From contig NZ_PSTZ01000007.1 of assembly GCF_002931555.1 (NCBI RefSeq), forward strand, positions 806,001-870,000: a stretch of DNA of 64,000 bases, in the 5' to 3' direction. Shown in pieces: positions 1 through 7,595 of the stretch. The position numbers and the translations under genes were made by a program. Numbering within the stretch: the first letter of the stretch is position 1; the number at the start of each line of letters is the position of its first letter. The DNA comes from Pseudoclavibacter sp. RFBB5. GTDB taxonomy: Bacteria > Actinomycetota > Actinomycetes > Actinomycetales > Microbacteriaceae. The notes under the pieces were generated by a model. The model searched no databases and was not told the origin of the DNA. It saw nothing but the letters and a program-made list of their open reading frames with translations.

Positions 1-135
1 CCGCCTGTGGACAGCGGCGGCGCGTGTCGGAGGTGCCGGGTAGCGTTCTGCGCACAGCAGGTTCTCGATCAGCGCCGTCCGTGTCCCTTCCGGTTCGCGG
101 AGATTGCAGGATTCCGCATCCGGAGAGGAAAGCCC

Positions 136-750
136 TTGCCAGCTACCAGCATCACCCCTGACCTCGTCGTCGGCGAGGATGGCCTCGCCCGGCCGCTGTG
201 GGCGAGCCGCGACGAGCTGCTCATGCAGTACTACGACACGGAATGGGGCATGCCCGTCACCGACGAGCGTGGCGTCTTCGAGCGGTTGTGCCTCGAGATC
301 TTCCAGTCCGGGCTCTCTTGGCGCCTCATCCTGCAGCGGAGGCCGTTGCTGCGCGAGGCGTTCGCAGGTTTCGACGTCGACGCGGTGGCCGGGTTCGGCG
401 ATGACGACTTCGAGCGACTGATGAGCGACCCCGGAGTGATCCGGAACCGACTGAAGATCTCGTCGGTCATGAGGAACGCTCGCGCGACGGTCGCGCTGCG
501 CGAGAGCGAGCCACTCAACGAACTGGTCTGGGGCGCCAAGCCGACGACAACGCCGAGACCCGCGTCAGCGGCAGACGTGCCCAGCTCCAGCGACGAGTCG
601 CGACAGCTCACGAAGAGTCTCAAGGCGCGCGGCTTCAGCTTCGTCGGCCCAACCAACCTTTTCGCCCTCATGGAGGCCATCGGCATCGTCGACACGCACC
701 TCGTCGGCAGCCATCGTCGCGGTACATCCGGCGTGTGGCCGGCGGACTGA
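136..750 (+). CDS. tag: DNA-3-methyladenine glycosylase I (Tag family), zinc ligands mostly lost
   Basis: Base excision repair enzyme that removes 3-methyladenine from alkylated DNA. The protein (204 aa from the chosen start) carries the family motif YDTEWG near residues 33-38, the block CLEIFQSGLSW (52-62) with the catalytic Glu at 54, and the C-terminal THLVG block. Compared with E. coli Tag, from memory, the zinc ligands C4, H17 and C179 are replaced by Pro20, Tyr33 and Ser; only the last His remains, so this looks like a zinc-free Tag. I chose the TTG at 136 because GGAGAGGA lies just upstream; the reading frame is open further to GTG at 7, but that extension does not resemble the family. 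It ends 30 bp before the left prophage junction and was convergent with ssrA before integration. Confidence 0.85.
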   Translation: MPATSITPDLVVGEDGLARPLWASRDELLMQYYDTEWGMPVTDERGVFERLCLEIFQSGLSWRLILQRRPLLREAFAGFDVDAVAGFGDDDFERLMSDPGVIRNRLKISSVMRNARATVALRESEPLNELVWGAKPTTTPRPASAADVPSSSDESRQLTKSLKARGFSFVGPTNLFALMEAIGIVDTHLVGSHRRGTSGVWPAD

Positions 751-780
751 GCCAGGCACCGCACACTGCAGACAACAAAA

Positions 781-860
781 CCCCGACTCCCCAGTGTTCA
801 ACTGGGCAGTCGGGGCCTTCGCTCATGACGTGGGTTTCGTGGAGATGGGGGGAATCGAAC
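781..860. repeat. attL: left 80-bp attachment repeat
   Basis: Identical over 80 bp to 47236-47315. It contains the old 3' end of ssrA (acceptor stem and T-arm half) and the hairpin ccccgact...agtcgggg that served as its terminator. Identity stops at 861, where tmRNA sequence is replaced by phage sequence. This copy is the displaced remnant of the host target. Confidence 0.95.
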
Positions 861-875
861 TCGCGCCGGACCCCC

Positions 876-943
876 GGAACGACGCGAGCAGTCTCTCGCA
901 CCCCGTCGTTCCAGGGGTTGGCAAGAGTGACGGGGGGTGCGAG
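876..943. repeat. Overlapping inverted repeats in the left attP arm
   Basis: GGAACGACG (876-884) pairs with CGTCGTTCC (904-912), and CTCGCACCCC (895-904) pairs with GGGGTGCGAG (934-943). The two hairpins compete for the same bases. They lie in the otherwise gene-free stretch 861-1025 just inside attL. A role in integrase or excision-factor binding, or in transcription termination, is possible but not shown. Confidence 0.5.
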
Positions 944-964
944 GGAGGGCCAAGTTTCGCGAAG

Positions 965-983
965 TGTGGGCAGAATGTGGGCA
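965..983 (+). repeat. Putative integrase arm-type site, left arm
   Basis: TGTGGGCA-GAA-TGTGGGCA, a direct doublet of an 8-bp unit. The same 19 bp occur at 47179-47197, near the other prophage end. After circularisation the two copies would flank the attP core, as arm-type sites do in lambda-like integrases. Confidence 0.6.
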
Positions 984-1025
984 CGGTAAGGCCCGCTGTC
1001 GGTGGCCTGTGCGAACATCCCCGGG

Positions 1026-1538
1026 ATGAACGAACCAGCTGTGCAGGTCACCGCCGACGTCGCCCTCGAGTCGCTCGCGCTGCGGTGCGAGACCGTCGCC
1101 GAGCGGGTTGACTCGAAGTGGACGAAGCGCATCGTCTGCTGGCGTCCCGTCGCGACCCGCCCCGTGGACGACATGTCATGGCTCATCTGGGGCGAGACGC
1201 CCCCGCTACGAGAGGTCGACGGCGTGCTCGTGCCGGTGCCCGTGACTGTCGACGGCGACTCCTACGAGCCGATCATCCTCGAACCGCTCGAGGTGTTCGA
1301 CGCATGGCTCGAGCTGCTGCAATGGGTGACCGAAGGCGACGTGCGCGCCGAGGTGCGCCACGCGCTCGATGCCGGGACCATGAGCCAGAAGGAGTGGGCG
1401 ATCTCCCACGGCAACGCGCAGATCCGCGGCACCGTCACGCTCGAAGGCGACGCCCTGGCCGCCGAGCGCCTCGCGTCCGAGCTTTCGATCGCGCTGCTCT
1501 ACATGGCGCAGCGGGCTACGAGGAAGAAAGGCTGGTGA
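1026..1538 (+). CDS. Hypothetical prophage protein, 170 aa
   Basis: First gene inside the left junction, on the plus strand against the late operon. The protein is soluble and acidic, with no membrane helix and no motif I recognise. The start at ATG 1026 follows from the natural N-terminus MNEPAVQV; an in-frame GTG at 1002 is the alternative. No good ribosome binding site is visible before either. Its place at the prophage edge suggests lysogenic cargo (inference). Confidence 0.55.
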   Translation: MNEPAVQVTADVALESLALRCETVAERVDSKWTKRIVCWRPVATRPVDDMSWLIWGETPPLREVDGVLVPVPVTVDGDSYEPIILEPLEVFDAWLELLQWVTEGDVRAEVRHALDAGTMSQKEWAISHGNAQIRGTVTLEGDALAAERLASELSIALLYMAQRATRKKGW

Positions 1539-1648
1539 GCCTCCTCGCGGTCGTTGGGCGGCTATGTCGCCCGGGATGCTGGCTCTTCGAGGTCATCTGA
1601 AGCCGTCAGAGATGTAGCGCACCCGTAGGCAACCGAGAACGCCGCGGT

Positions 1649-1660
1649 TACTGTAGGGGT
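1649..1660 (+). promoter_or_regulatory. Leaderless -10 box for the 68-aa gene
   Basis: TACTGT at 1649-1654 is followed by 6 nt and then the ATG at 1661. That spacing puts transcription start at or next to the start codon, the pattern of leaderless actinobacterial mRNAs. No clear -35 box. Confidence 0.5.
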
Positions 1661-1867
1661 ATGACCACGATCACTGTTCCCGATGAGCAGCTCCTCGAGC
1701 TCGTCGCATGTGCCGTGGTTGCAGACGAGGTTGAATCGCCCTACGATCTGGAAGTCCTCCGGTCTTGGCCTTCACCCGTCCCCGAGATGGTCTCTTTCGT
1801 GCTCACGTTCTGGCGAGACGAGTACCGGGCACCCACGTTCGCGGAATTCGCTACAGCGACGTCCTGA
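1661..1867 (+). CDS. Small hypothetical prophage protein, 68 aa
   Basis: A short acidic protein without membrane segment or known motif. The ATG sits 6 nt after TACTGT, which argues for leaderless expression in the lysogen. Its last 17 bp overlap tail-to-tail with the end of the minus-strand gene at 1851. Function unknown. Confidence 0.5.
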   Translation: MTTITVPDEQLLELVACAVVADEVESPYDLEVLRSWPSPVPEMVSFVLTFWRDEYRAPTFAEFATATS

Positions 1868-2423
1868 CCGTCGCTTGGAAGCGCATCAACGTGCACGCTT
1901 CCACTGTGTTCGCCCCGATCTGCCGAAGCGCCGACGAGACCTGTGACATGGGCAGGTGTCGAGCATCGACCCACTGCTCCCATTGCTTCTCCAACAGGCG
2001 CTTGTCTTCTGGCTTGGTGACCTTGTCGACATGGACTCCACCAAGTCCGTTTGCTGCCACCCGTACGACGTTCTTGACCGTGAACATCTCACCATCGAGT
2101 GTTAGTAGACGGTAGGCAAGGAATTGGTCTAGCGACGCCAGGCGCATGTCCTTGGTCCCCTTGGCAACGCGCCGATCCAACTCGTACGGCTCGTATTCGA
2201 GGACCACGCCATGCGTGTGAGCTTGAACTTCTCGCTGCTGTGGGATCAGGAATCGCGGATGATTCCCGAGGACACGACCTACCTTGTTCAGTGTCCCCTC
2301 GAGCAGGAACTCCCGCAGAATCTTGCTGGAAGCGATGACGGTGAACTCGTCCGCCTCGAAGTCGGTAGCTGCCTGCAGCGAATCAAGGCTGCGGAGGAAA
2401 TGTCTGCGTAGGTCAAAGGCCAC
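1851..2423 (-). CDS. Hypothetical prophage protein, 190 aa
   Basis: Starts with GTG at 2423 preceded by GGGAGGATC at good spacing. Soluble and mixed-charge, with no transmembrane helix and no domain I can name. It stands between two plus-strand cargo genes and beyond the lysis genes, so it may be read from its own promoter. Base composition is somewhat lower in GC than the structural genes, in keeping with accessory cargo. Confidence 0.6.
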   Translation of the reverse strand: MAFDLRRHFLRSLDSLQAATDFEADEFTVIASSKILREFLLEGTLNKVGRVLGNHPRFLIPQQREVQAHTHGVVLEYEPYELDRRVAKGTKDMRLASLDQFLAYRLLTLDGEMFTVKNVVRVAANGLGGVHVDKVTKPEDKRLLEKQWEQWVDARHLPMSQVSSALRQIGANTVEACTLMRFQATVRTSL

Positions 2424-2516
2424 AAAGCCGATCCTCCCATTAACGACGAAACCGCCCCCTCCCGCGAAGCGTCGTCCCGGGTGTCCGGGATCGCTTCAGC
2501 GAGAGGGGGCGAAGTC

Positions 2517-2987
2517 ATGTATCAGACTGTGGGTATGGACAACGGAGCTTTCTGGCTGCCCGCCCTACTCGGTGCTGGTGGTGTCGTGGTGGCCGCATTG
2601 ATACCAATCGTCATAGGTCTACTCGCGCAGCCGATCGCACTCAGACGTATCGAGCTGCTCAACACGAGTGTCGAGGGAGCCGGCAGCGGGGCGGCCAAGA
2701 GCGATCTGGCTTCCGTTCGAGATCAGAGTGTGATCGAGTACAAGCGCAGGTTCGAGGGAGCGGGCGCGAAGTCCTGGCTCTCGTACGGGTTGAGCTACGG
2801 CGGCGTCAACATTGTGATGTTTCTTGTGACGCTCGGCCGCAATGACTGGAACCTGGAACGATTGCAGAGCAGCAACTGGGATGCCCTGCTCCTCGTGTTC
2901 CATTTCCTCTTCATCATTGGTTCCGCGTGGGCAGTTCTCTACTCACGTGATCGCGCCACGCTGCGAGACGAGCGTCAAGCAAGTTAG
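2517..2987 (+). CDS. Membrane protein with three predicted helices, 156 aa
   Basis: Hydrophobic segments lie near residues 12-35 (ALLGAGGVVVAALIPIVIGL), 85-103 and 120-140. The first helix is followed by a charged stretch with many Glu, Arg and Lys that would face the cytoplasm. ATG 2517 has a G-rich stretch (gagaggggg) upstream; ATG 2535 is the alternative. It ends tail-to-tail with the holin-like gene, the stop codons overlapping by 3 bp. A membrane-acting lysogenic conversion gene is the best guess; no family recognised. Confidence 0.6.
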   Translation: MYQTVGMDNGAFWLPALLGAGGVVVAALIPIVIGLLAQPIALRRIELLNTSVEGAGSGAAKSDLASVRDQSVIEYKRRFEGAGAKSWLSYGLSYGGVNIVMFLVTLGRNDWNLERLQSSNWDALLLVFHFLFIIGSAWAVLYSRDRATLRDERQAS

Positions 2988-3328
2988 ACGCGGTACTCGG
3001 CGGGGACGCCCTTGCCGATGAAACTGAGGTAGCTGACGGTGCCGGCCGCGACTCCGGTGAGGAGCGCGGAGCCGAGCGCGATGACGAGGCCGACGCCTTG
3101 TGCTCCGACGTCGCCCCAGGTCACGGCCTGGGAGGCGATCGCGTAGCCCGCGAAGGCGGTGCTTGCTGTCTGCGCTCCGGTGCGGATGCCTGCCTTGGCA
3201 GCGGCGACGTGGGTGCCGGCGGCGAGCGGATCGCGTTCGAGGTCAGCGTCGCGCTGTTCGGCGGCAAGCTTCACTGTGCGCTCGCCGTGCTCGCCGTACG
3301 TCTCGGCGGGATCTGAGATGAGTGACAT
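2984..3328 (-). CDS. Holin-like membrane protein, 114 aa
   Basis: Last gene of the lysis cassette. The N-terminal half is hydrophilic (Glu, Lys, Arg rich); the C-terminal half has two hydrophobic stretches, around residues 46-68 (AGIRTGAQTASTAFAGYAIA) and 76-100 (GVGLVIALGSALLTGVAAG), joined by a short loop. Size, two helices and position after the amidase fit a small phage holin, which would make the pores that time lysis. The exact holin family is not recognised. Confidence 0.6.
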   Translation of the reverse strand: MSLISDPAETYGEHGERTVKLAAEQRDADLERDPLAAGTHVAAAKAGIRTGAQTASTAFAGYAIASQAVTWGDVGAQGVGLVIALGSALLTGVAAGTVSYLSFIGKGVPAEYRV

Positions 3329-3333
3329 TTGGG

Positions 3334-3660
3334 TTACTCCTTCTGTGTGGGGGTGGTGTCGGGGTCTGGCTGGTACTCCGGCCAGGGCGGGATCGTGCTC
3401 TCGTCAACGCACTCGGCGGCGATGAGTCGGCGGATCAGGAGCGACGCGAACTCCTCGACCTTGCGGCGACGCCGCGCTTCGCGGTCGGTGGCCTTCCGGG
3501 CCTTCTCGACCTGCTCGTGCGCCTTGTCGACGTCGTTGCGGATCTGCTGGGCTCGGCCGGTCAGGCGTCGGTAGACGTGCTTCGTGGCGGGCCAGATGAC
3601 TGATCCGACGCCGAAGGCCGTGGCGAGCGTGCCGACGACTCGGAGCGTCTCGAGGTCCAT
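3334..3660 (-). CDS. Membrane-anchored coiled-coil protein in the lysis cassette, 108 aa
   Basis: One hydrophobic segment near residues 8-25 (VVGTLATAFGVGSVIWPA) is followed by a long basic and acidic helix (about 30-80) with coiled-coil character, then a Pro-rich acidic tail. The layout, N-terminal anchor then coiled coil, resembles spanin-like or holin-partner proteins of actinophages. It is 5 bp upstream of the holin-like gene and certainly co-transcribed. Role in lysis is inferred from context. Confidence 0.6.
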   Translation of the reverse strand: MDLETLRVVGTLATAFGVGSVIWPATKHVYRRLTGRAQQIRNDVDKAHEQVEKARKATDREARRRRKVEEFASLLIRRLIAAECVDESTIPPWPEYQPDPDTTPTQKE

Positions 3661-3667
3661 TCGGGGG

Positions 3668-4105
3668 TTACCTCAGTTTCGGTCGAGGCTCGTAGGCGTA
3701 CTTCCATGTCTGGGCGATGCGGAGTCCGGCGATGATGATGCCGAAACCGAAGAGCGTCATCTGCGCGTACCGGTTGCCGGTGCCCGTGATCTGCAGGTAG
3801 ATGACGGTGCCGAGGTAGATCGCGAGTCCGAGCAGGAGGAGCCCGCAGGCGAGCTTCTCGGCCCACCACCACCCGGGGAGGACCGCCAGGCTGCCGACGA
3901 TGCCGGCAGCCAGGGATAGCCACCCCCAGGCGGTGGTGAGCGCGGGTCCGATCTCCACCTCGATGGAGGTCGGCGGGGCGATGAGAGCTGCGAGGCCGAG
4001 CATGATCGCTAGGACGTATGCGCACAGGAAGAACGCCTTGAGGTACGGGTGGATGGACAGCTCGCGCCACGCCCACCGCCCGAATGAGGCGCGAGCGCTC
4101 GTCAT
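3668..4105 (-). CDS. Four-helix membrane protein of the lysis cassette, 145 aa
   Basis: The ATG overlaps the amidase stop as ATGA (4102-4105), so translation is coupled. Hydrophobic stretches lie near residues 22-45, 58-80, 82-102 and 110-130. This could be the true holin or an anti-holin; two to four membrane proteins after the endolysin is usual in actinophages. No sequence motif decides among these. Confidence 0.65.
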   Translation of the reverse strand: MTSARASFGRWAWRELSIHPYLKAFFLCAYVLAIMLGLAALIAPPTSIEVEIGPALTTAWGWLSLAAGIVGSLAVLPGWWWAEKLACGLLLLGLAIYLGTVIYLQITGTGNRYAQMTLFGFGIIIAGLRIAQTWKYAYEPRPKLR

Positions 4106-4941
4106 GCGCCGAGCTTGGCGGCGATCCGGTGGAGGATGCCGCCCTTCTTCGCGTCGCTGAGGTCGTTGATGACGCCACGCACGATGTAGGAGCCGTTCGC
4201 TTCGCGGGCGAGCTCGGACACGGCGGAGATGTCGGCGTCGTTCATGCGGACGGGCTTGACCTCGAGGCCGAGCTGCGCGCGAAGGGTCTGGATGGACGCG
4301 ACGCGAGCCATGGAGGCAACGTGCGCGACGCCGCCTTCGTAGACGTAGAGCGCACCGTTCTGGGCGCTCTGGATGAGGACGGGAACGGACATGATTTCCT
4401 CCAGCTGCTGGTTGAGTGATGGTGTGCCGGCAACGAGCGCCTGGCGCTTCCGCTCGGCCTCGTTCCCGATGTAGTCGAGCGGCATTCCGCCCGGGCATGC
4501 GGTCGAGTAGGAGACTCCCCACCGGCCGAGCATTTCGCGGTGGCCGTAGAGGTTGGAGCGGCTGATCGTGAAGCCGTTGCGGAAGGCGACGTCGGCGGCG
4601 AGCGAGGCGATCGAGTCGATGTTCTCGGGCGACTGCGGCCACCCGGATGCGTCGCCAACGGCCGAGTTGACGCACTCCATCGTGAAGGCCTGCGAGTCAC
4701 GCGACGCGGACCCGGAGGTCCAGGCGCGCGACTCTTCCTCGACGACTTCGTACAGCTGCCCGCGGGGGCCGACGACGGCGTTGGCGGACACCTGGCGGGA
4801 TCCGCTCGTCATCATGTTGATGGTCTGTGAGGCGGAGCCGTTCGCGGTGTGGTGGAGTTGGATCTCGATGATGCGAGAGCCGAACCGCGACGACTTCTGG
4901 TGCGTGGGGTGCGTGCTCGTGTAGAGCTTCGACCTAGACAA
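4102..4941 (-). CDS. Endolysin: N-acetylmuramoyl-L-alanine amidase (Amidase_2/PGRP)
   Basis: Cuts the amide bond between muramic acid and the stem peptide so that progeny can leave the cell. The N-terminal zinc amidase domain (about residues 20-160) shows the ligand pattern: His in IQLHHTAN, His in LYGHREM and Cys in TACPGG. The C-terminal 110 residues are a likely wall-binding or linker region with no clear repeat. Start TTG at 4941 is chosen because GAGGAGG lies 6 nt upstream; the ORF is open to 4965 without a site. It overlaps the upstream gene by 8 bp and the downstream membrane gene by 4 bp. Confidence 0.88.
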   Translation of the reverse strand: MSRSKLYTSTHPTHQKSSRFGSRIIEIQLHHTANGSASQTINMMTSGSRQVSANAVVGPRGQLYEVVEEESRAWTSGSASRDSQAFTMECVNSAVGDASGWPQSPENIDSIASLAADVAFRNGFTISRSNLYGHREMLGRWGVSYSTACPGGMPLDYIGNEAERKRQALVAGTPSLNQQLEEIMSVPVLIQSAQNGALYVYEGGVAHVASMARVASIQTLRAQLGLEVKPVRMNDADISAVSELAREANGSYIVRGVINDLSDAKKGGILHRIAAKLGA

Positions 4942-5323
4942 GGCGGTCCTCCTCGGGGATCTCAACGAACGGAAGGGCTTCGATGGGCTTGCCCTCGAAG
5001 CGGGGCCCTTCCCAGCGGATGACGAGCACCCAGGCGACCTCGCAGGAGTCCTCTGGGTCGAGGTCTCCGATGCGAGCGGCGCCGGGGACGTCGTGCGCGA
5101 CCGTGATGCCGGGGTGCTCCGACTCTGGGTGTCGGTCGAAGTACGCGGCGAGCTCCTGGTTCGCCTCGCGGGACAGGTCGGGGTGGTCGAAGGGGATGCG
5201 GAAGCGTCCGTCTTCGGTGGTGATCGTGACGGCGGTGAACCGGCCGTCGGTGTCCTGTTCGAGGACGTCGAGCAGGCCGCTAAGGTGCTGCCCCTCGGGG
5301 AGCAGCGCGAGCGCTTCAGACAT
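4934..5323 (-). CDS. Hypothetical phage protein before the endolysin, 129 aa
   Basis: Begins with ATG at 5323 after AGGAGG. The protein is acidic, with alternating beta-type segments (FTAVTITTEDGRFRIPF), and ends ...PFVEIPEEDRLV. No known domain recognised. Position directly before the amidase and the terminator upstream suggest it is the first gene of the lysis transcript. Confidence 0.7.
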   Translation of the reverse strand: MSEALALLPEGQHLSGLLDVLEQDTDGRFTAVTITTEDGRFRIPFDHPDLSREANQELAAYFDRHPESEHPGITVAHDVPGAARIGDLDPEDSCEVAWVLVIRWEGPRFEGKPIEALPFVEIPEEDRLV

Positions 5324-5346
5324 GTGATGCCTCCTGGGTTGCATGA

Positions 5347-5372
5347 GAAAAGCCCCGCCGAGGGGCGAGGCT
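5347..5372 (-). terminator. Rho-independent-like hairpin ahead of the lysis genes
   Basis: On the minus strand AGCCTCGCC (5372-5364) pairs with GGCGGGGCT (5359-5351), with one T-G wobble, followed by TTTTCT. It would stop late transcripts coming from the tail genes, so the lysis genes may need their own promoter or antitermination. Confidence 0.55.
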
Positions 5373-5381
5373 GGGCGCCAG

Positions 5382-5393
5382 TAGAGTGACGCC
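5382..5393 (+). promoter_or_regulatory. Leaderless -10 box for the 145-aa moron
   Basis: TAGAGT at 5382-5387, then 6 nt, then the GTG start at 5394. No ribosome binding site is present, which supports leaderless expression. Confidence 0.55.
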
Positions 5394-5831
5394 GTGGACT
5401 TGATTGCGATCTTCGATGAATGGGCAGCCAGAGCTGCGCTCGTGCTTGGGCTCTTCGCTACTGTTGTTGCCCTGCTAGCCCGCCGAGACGCTGGCTTTCG
5501 CAAGGCCTGGTCCGTCGAACACCGCGAGGTGCCAACAGGACTTCCCAGTGGGGAGACCAAGTGGGTCGCGCACGTCGTCAACACGACAAGAGACCGGGCC
5601 GAGGTGACTGGGCTTTTCTTCTCGCCAACAATCCCGATCGGATTCAACTGGCCGCAGTTGGATCCTGGTGAGTCATTCGAAGTGGACACGACGCGGATCG
5701 ACGGCATCGTGATCAACTGGAAGCGACCGGGTAAAGCACGCGTCTATCGCTACATGCACCGGCCTATGCGAACTCCTTGGAAGTACCGCATCAAGGAGGC
5801 ATGGAACCGCCTCCGCGATGTTCCTCGCTAG
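5394..5831 (+). CDS. Moron: membrane-anchored beta-domain protein, 145 aa
   Basis: Runs opposite to the surrounding late genes. One N-terminal membrane helix (about residues 12-30, AARAALVLGLFATVVALLA) is followed by an arginine-rich turn (positive-inside) and a soluble domain with a beta-sandwich feel: WVAHVVNTTRDRAEVTGLFF, then LDPGESFEV. The C-terminus is strongly basic. The same plan recurs at 6917-7561 and 31093-31944. No family recognised. A cell-envelope or superinfection-exclusion role is inference from topology and position only. Confidence 0.65.
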   Translation: MDLIAIFDEWAARAALVLGLFATVVALLARRDAGFRKAWSVEHREVPTGLPSGETKWVAHVVNTTRDRAEVTGLFFSPTIPIGFNWPQLDPGESFEVDTTRIDGIVINWKRPGKARVYRYMHRPMRTPWKYRIKEAWNRLRDVPR

Positions 5832-6040
5832 GTGGATTCGTCCGGTGTCGGCAGCGTGTCGGTGAGCGCGGCCCGGATCTCCTCCGGGTCGCCGCCGTCC
5901 TCCACGAACCGCTTCGCGGATGCGGCGATGTCGAGCGGCACCTGACGCATACGCGCCCGCTTCTCCTGCTCCGTCGCGGCCGCGATGCGCAGCTCTTCGA
6001 GTTGTTCGTCGGTGAGTGTTGCGAGCTCGTCGAGAGACAT
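5828..6040 (-). CDS. Small late protein, 70 aa
   Basis: Starts at ATG 6040 with AAGGAC upstream. The N-terminus MSLDELATLTDEQLEELRIA is an acidic amphipathic helix, as often seen in small proteins encoded after tail fibre genes. Its stop overlaps the stop of the opposing moron (shared CTAG). Function unknown; may be a tail-fibre chaperone or assembly factor (weak inference). Confidence 0.65.
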   Translation of the reverse strand: MSLDELATLTDEQLEELRIAAATEQEKRARMRQVPLDIAASAKRFVEDGGDPEEIRAALTDTLPTPDEST

Positions 6041-6055
6041 GAGCACGTCCTTTCG

Positions 6056-6709
6056 CTAGACGGGAGTGCCGATCAGGGCACCGGTCGGCCATGCCTCAGC
6101 GGTGAGCGCGGTGAGGGTCGCGTACGTCCACGAGTTCGACCCCGCCGACTGGTAGAAGAGCCCCGCCGACTTCCAGCCGAGCAGCGAGTTCGCGATCGCC
6201 GCACCCTCGCGCCACACCTGCGACGCGACTCGTCCGGTCGGACGAAACCCCGGCATGCCAGTCGCGCCGCCAGGCGAGATCATGATCTCCCCGGCCTGCG
6301 TGGGCCAGACGTCCGACACCAGGAACGTCACCTCGTCGTTGATGCGACGGAAGTTGATGAACCCGTACGCGTGATTGAACGCGGCGGGCAAGGCGACTCG
6401 CCGCCACCCAGTGTCACCGCGCAGCACGGACCATCCGGTGTTGGTGTTGGTGCCGCTGACCTTGATCCACTGACTCGCGCCGTTCGTGCCGAGCAGGCCA
6501 CCGCTCGTGAACGTGTCCCGGTACACCGTCCCCGGCGAGGCCGTGACGACACCGTTCGGCATGCCCGTGCCGACGAGGTCCACGTTCGGCATGCCGGACG
6601 CGCCCTGCGGGCCAATGCCGCCCTGCGTGCCAGGCGACCCAGCGCGGAGGCCGAGCGCGAGAGTCAGGTTCGGATACGAGCCCGACAGGCTCGCCGTCAT
6701 CACGACCAT
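6056..6709 (-). CDS. Tail fibre / minor tail protein with short collagen-like stretch
   Basis: Residues soon after the start carry Gly-rich triplets (GSPGTQGGIGPQGASG), a short collagen-like trimerising stem. The rest is beta-rich with many Trp, Tyr, Ser and Gly, as in receptor-binding tips (GWSVLRGDTGWRRVALP, YGFINFRRINDEVTFL). Start is uncertain: ATG 6709 (MVVMTASLSG) is used; ATG 6766 is open but without a binding site. It lies last in the run of tail genes, so it probably forms the adhesin. Confidence 0.65.
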   Translation of the reverse strand: MVVMTASLSGSYPNLTLALGLRAGSPGTQGGIGPQGASGMPNVDLVGTGMPNGVVTASPGTVYRDTFTSGGLLGTNGASQWIKVSGTNTNTGWSVLRGDTGWRRVALPAAFNHAYGFINFRRINDEVTFLVSDVWPTQAGEIMISPGGATGMPGFRPTGRVASQVWREGAAIANSLLGWKSAGLFYQSAGSNSWTYATLTALTAEAWPTGALIGTPV

Positions 6710-6746
6710 CCCGAGCCGAATGGACGTGCCGTCGACACACCCGAAG

Positions 6747-6875
6747 ATGACAGGCACCGACGCCATCCGAGCAACCGGAACCGACCGCTACACCCTCACG
6801 GACGAAGGCAAGGAGTTCGTGCGTCGCTGGTTCGGCGCCCAGCCCCTCGATAGGCCTGACATCGCCGAGGACTAA
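6747..6875 (+). CDS. Possible small gene or remnant, 42 aa
   Basis: The frame MTGTDAIRATGTDRYTLTDE... ends with LTDEGKEFVRRWFGAQ, which resembles the last strand and helix of a winged-helix protein, and has typical third-position GC. No clear ribosome binding site. It may be a genuine small moron or the end of a larger gene truncated when cargo was inserted beside the tail fibre gene. Confidence 0.3.
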   Translation: MTGTDAIRATGTDRYTLTDEGKEFVRRWFGAQPLDRPDIAED

Positions 6876-6903
6876 AGCTTCGCGACGCTGGACGCAGCCT
6901 AAG

Positions 6904-6916
6904 TAAGGTTCGAGGC
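6904..6916 (+). promoter_or_regulatory. Leaderless -10 box for the 214-aa moron
   Basis: TAAGGT at 6904-6909 and 7 nt to the ATG at 6917, again the spacing of a leaderless transcript. Confidence 0.5.
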
Positions 6917-7561
6917 ATGTCAATCACTTTTACAGCCGCAAGCTTTGTGGGAACAGCGCCGGACTGGGTCGCCGCAATCGGAACTGTTCTGGCCGCCGTG
7001 GGCGCGGTCATCATATTCGGCATCGGCGTCGGCCTGCGAGCGAAATCGCAAGCCGCACGCGTCTACGCGACACTGGACCGACGGTTCTTCTTCGACCCCA
7101 CGCGAGAACTCGACATGCAGCTCAAGTTCAGGGACGACCTGACCGGTGTCGGCGTCGAAGTCAGCCAGTTCAACCCGCAGCAGCTGGACCTCATCATGAG
7201 GCCAACTACGCAGGCCCTCATCCTCACCTGCACGATCCACAATGGAAGCGACGAAATCATGGGCCCGGCCCGCGTCGACGTTTACAGCCCGGTGCAGGAC
7301 GCATTCATCGCCACACTCCAGCCCGAAGTCATTCTGATGCCAGGAGAATCGCAGACGATCTCTTGCGCGATTCCTTCACTTGACCGCCCGTTCCGAGAAG
7401 TTCTCCGGCTCCGTGTTGTCTACCGTGACAGCTCAAACCGGTGGTGGCAGCGGTTCGAGAAGGAGTCAGCCCGACGTGCAGGAGTGCAGATCCTCGCCTC
7501 GACGGGTGACGACGAGCAGCTCGCGCGACGGCTTAGTACCCTACGTCCGCCAAAGCTGTAG
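6917..7561 (+). CDS. Moron: membrane-anchored beta-domain protein, 214 aa
   Basis: N-terminal membrane helix near residues 15-40 (VAAIGTVLAAVGAVIIFGIG), a basic flank, then a soluble part with a phrase seen in beta-sandwich domains: ALILTCTIHNGSDEIMGPAR followed by LMPGESQTISC. Topology and order match the proteins at 5394 and 31093. It lies inside the tail region but on the opposite strand. Function unknown; expression in the lysogen is likely from the leaderless promoter. Confidence 0.65.
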   Translation: MSITFTAASFVGTAPDWVAAIGTVLAAVGAVIIFGIGVGLRAKSQAARVYATLDRRFFFDPTRELDMQLKFRDDLTGVGVEVSQFNPQQLDLIMRPTTQALILTCTIHNGSDEIMGPARVDVYSPVQDAFIATLQPEVILMPGESQTISCAIPSLDRPFREVLRLRVVYRDSSNRWWQRFEKESARRAGVQILASTGDDEQLARRLSTLRPPKL

Positions 7562-7595
7562 CTCACGGCTCGAAGCGAAAGCGATCCGCTGCTGG

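Noticed and set aside
861-1025. Possible CRISPR or tRNA remnant at the left junction
   Set aside because: Only short inverted repeats and one doublet are present; no regular repeat-spacer array and no cloverleaf.
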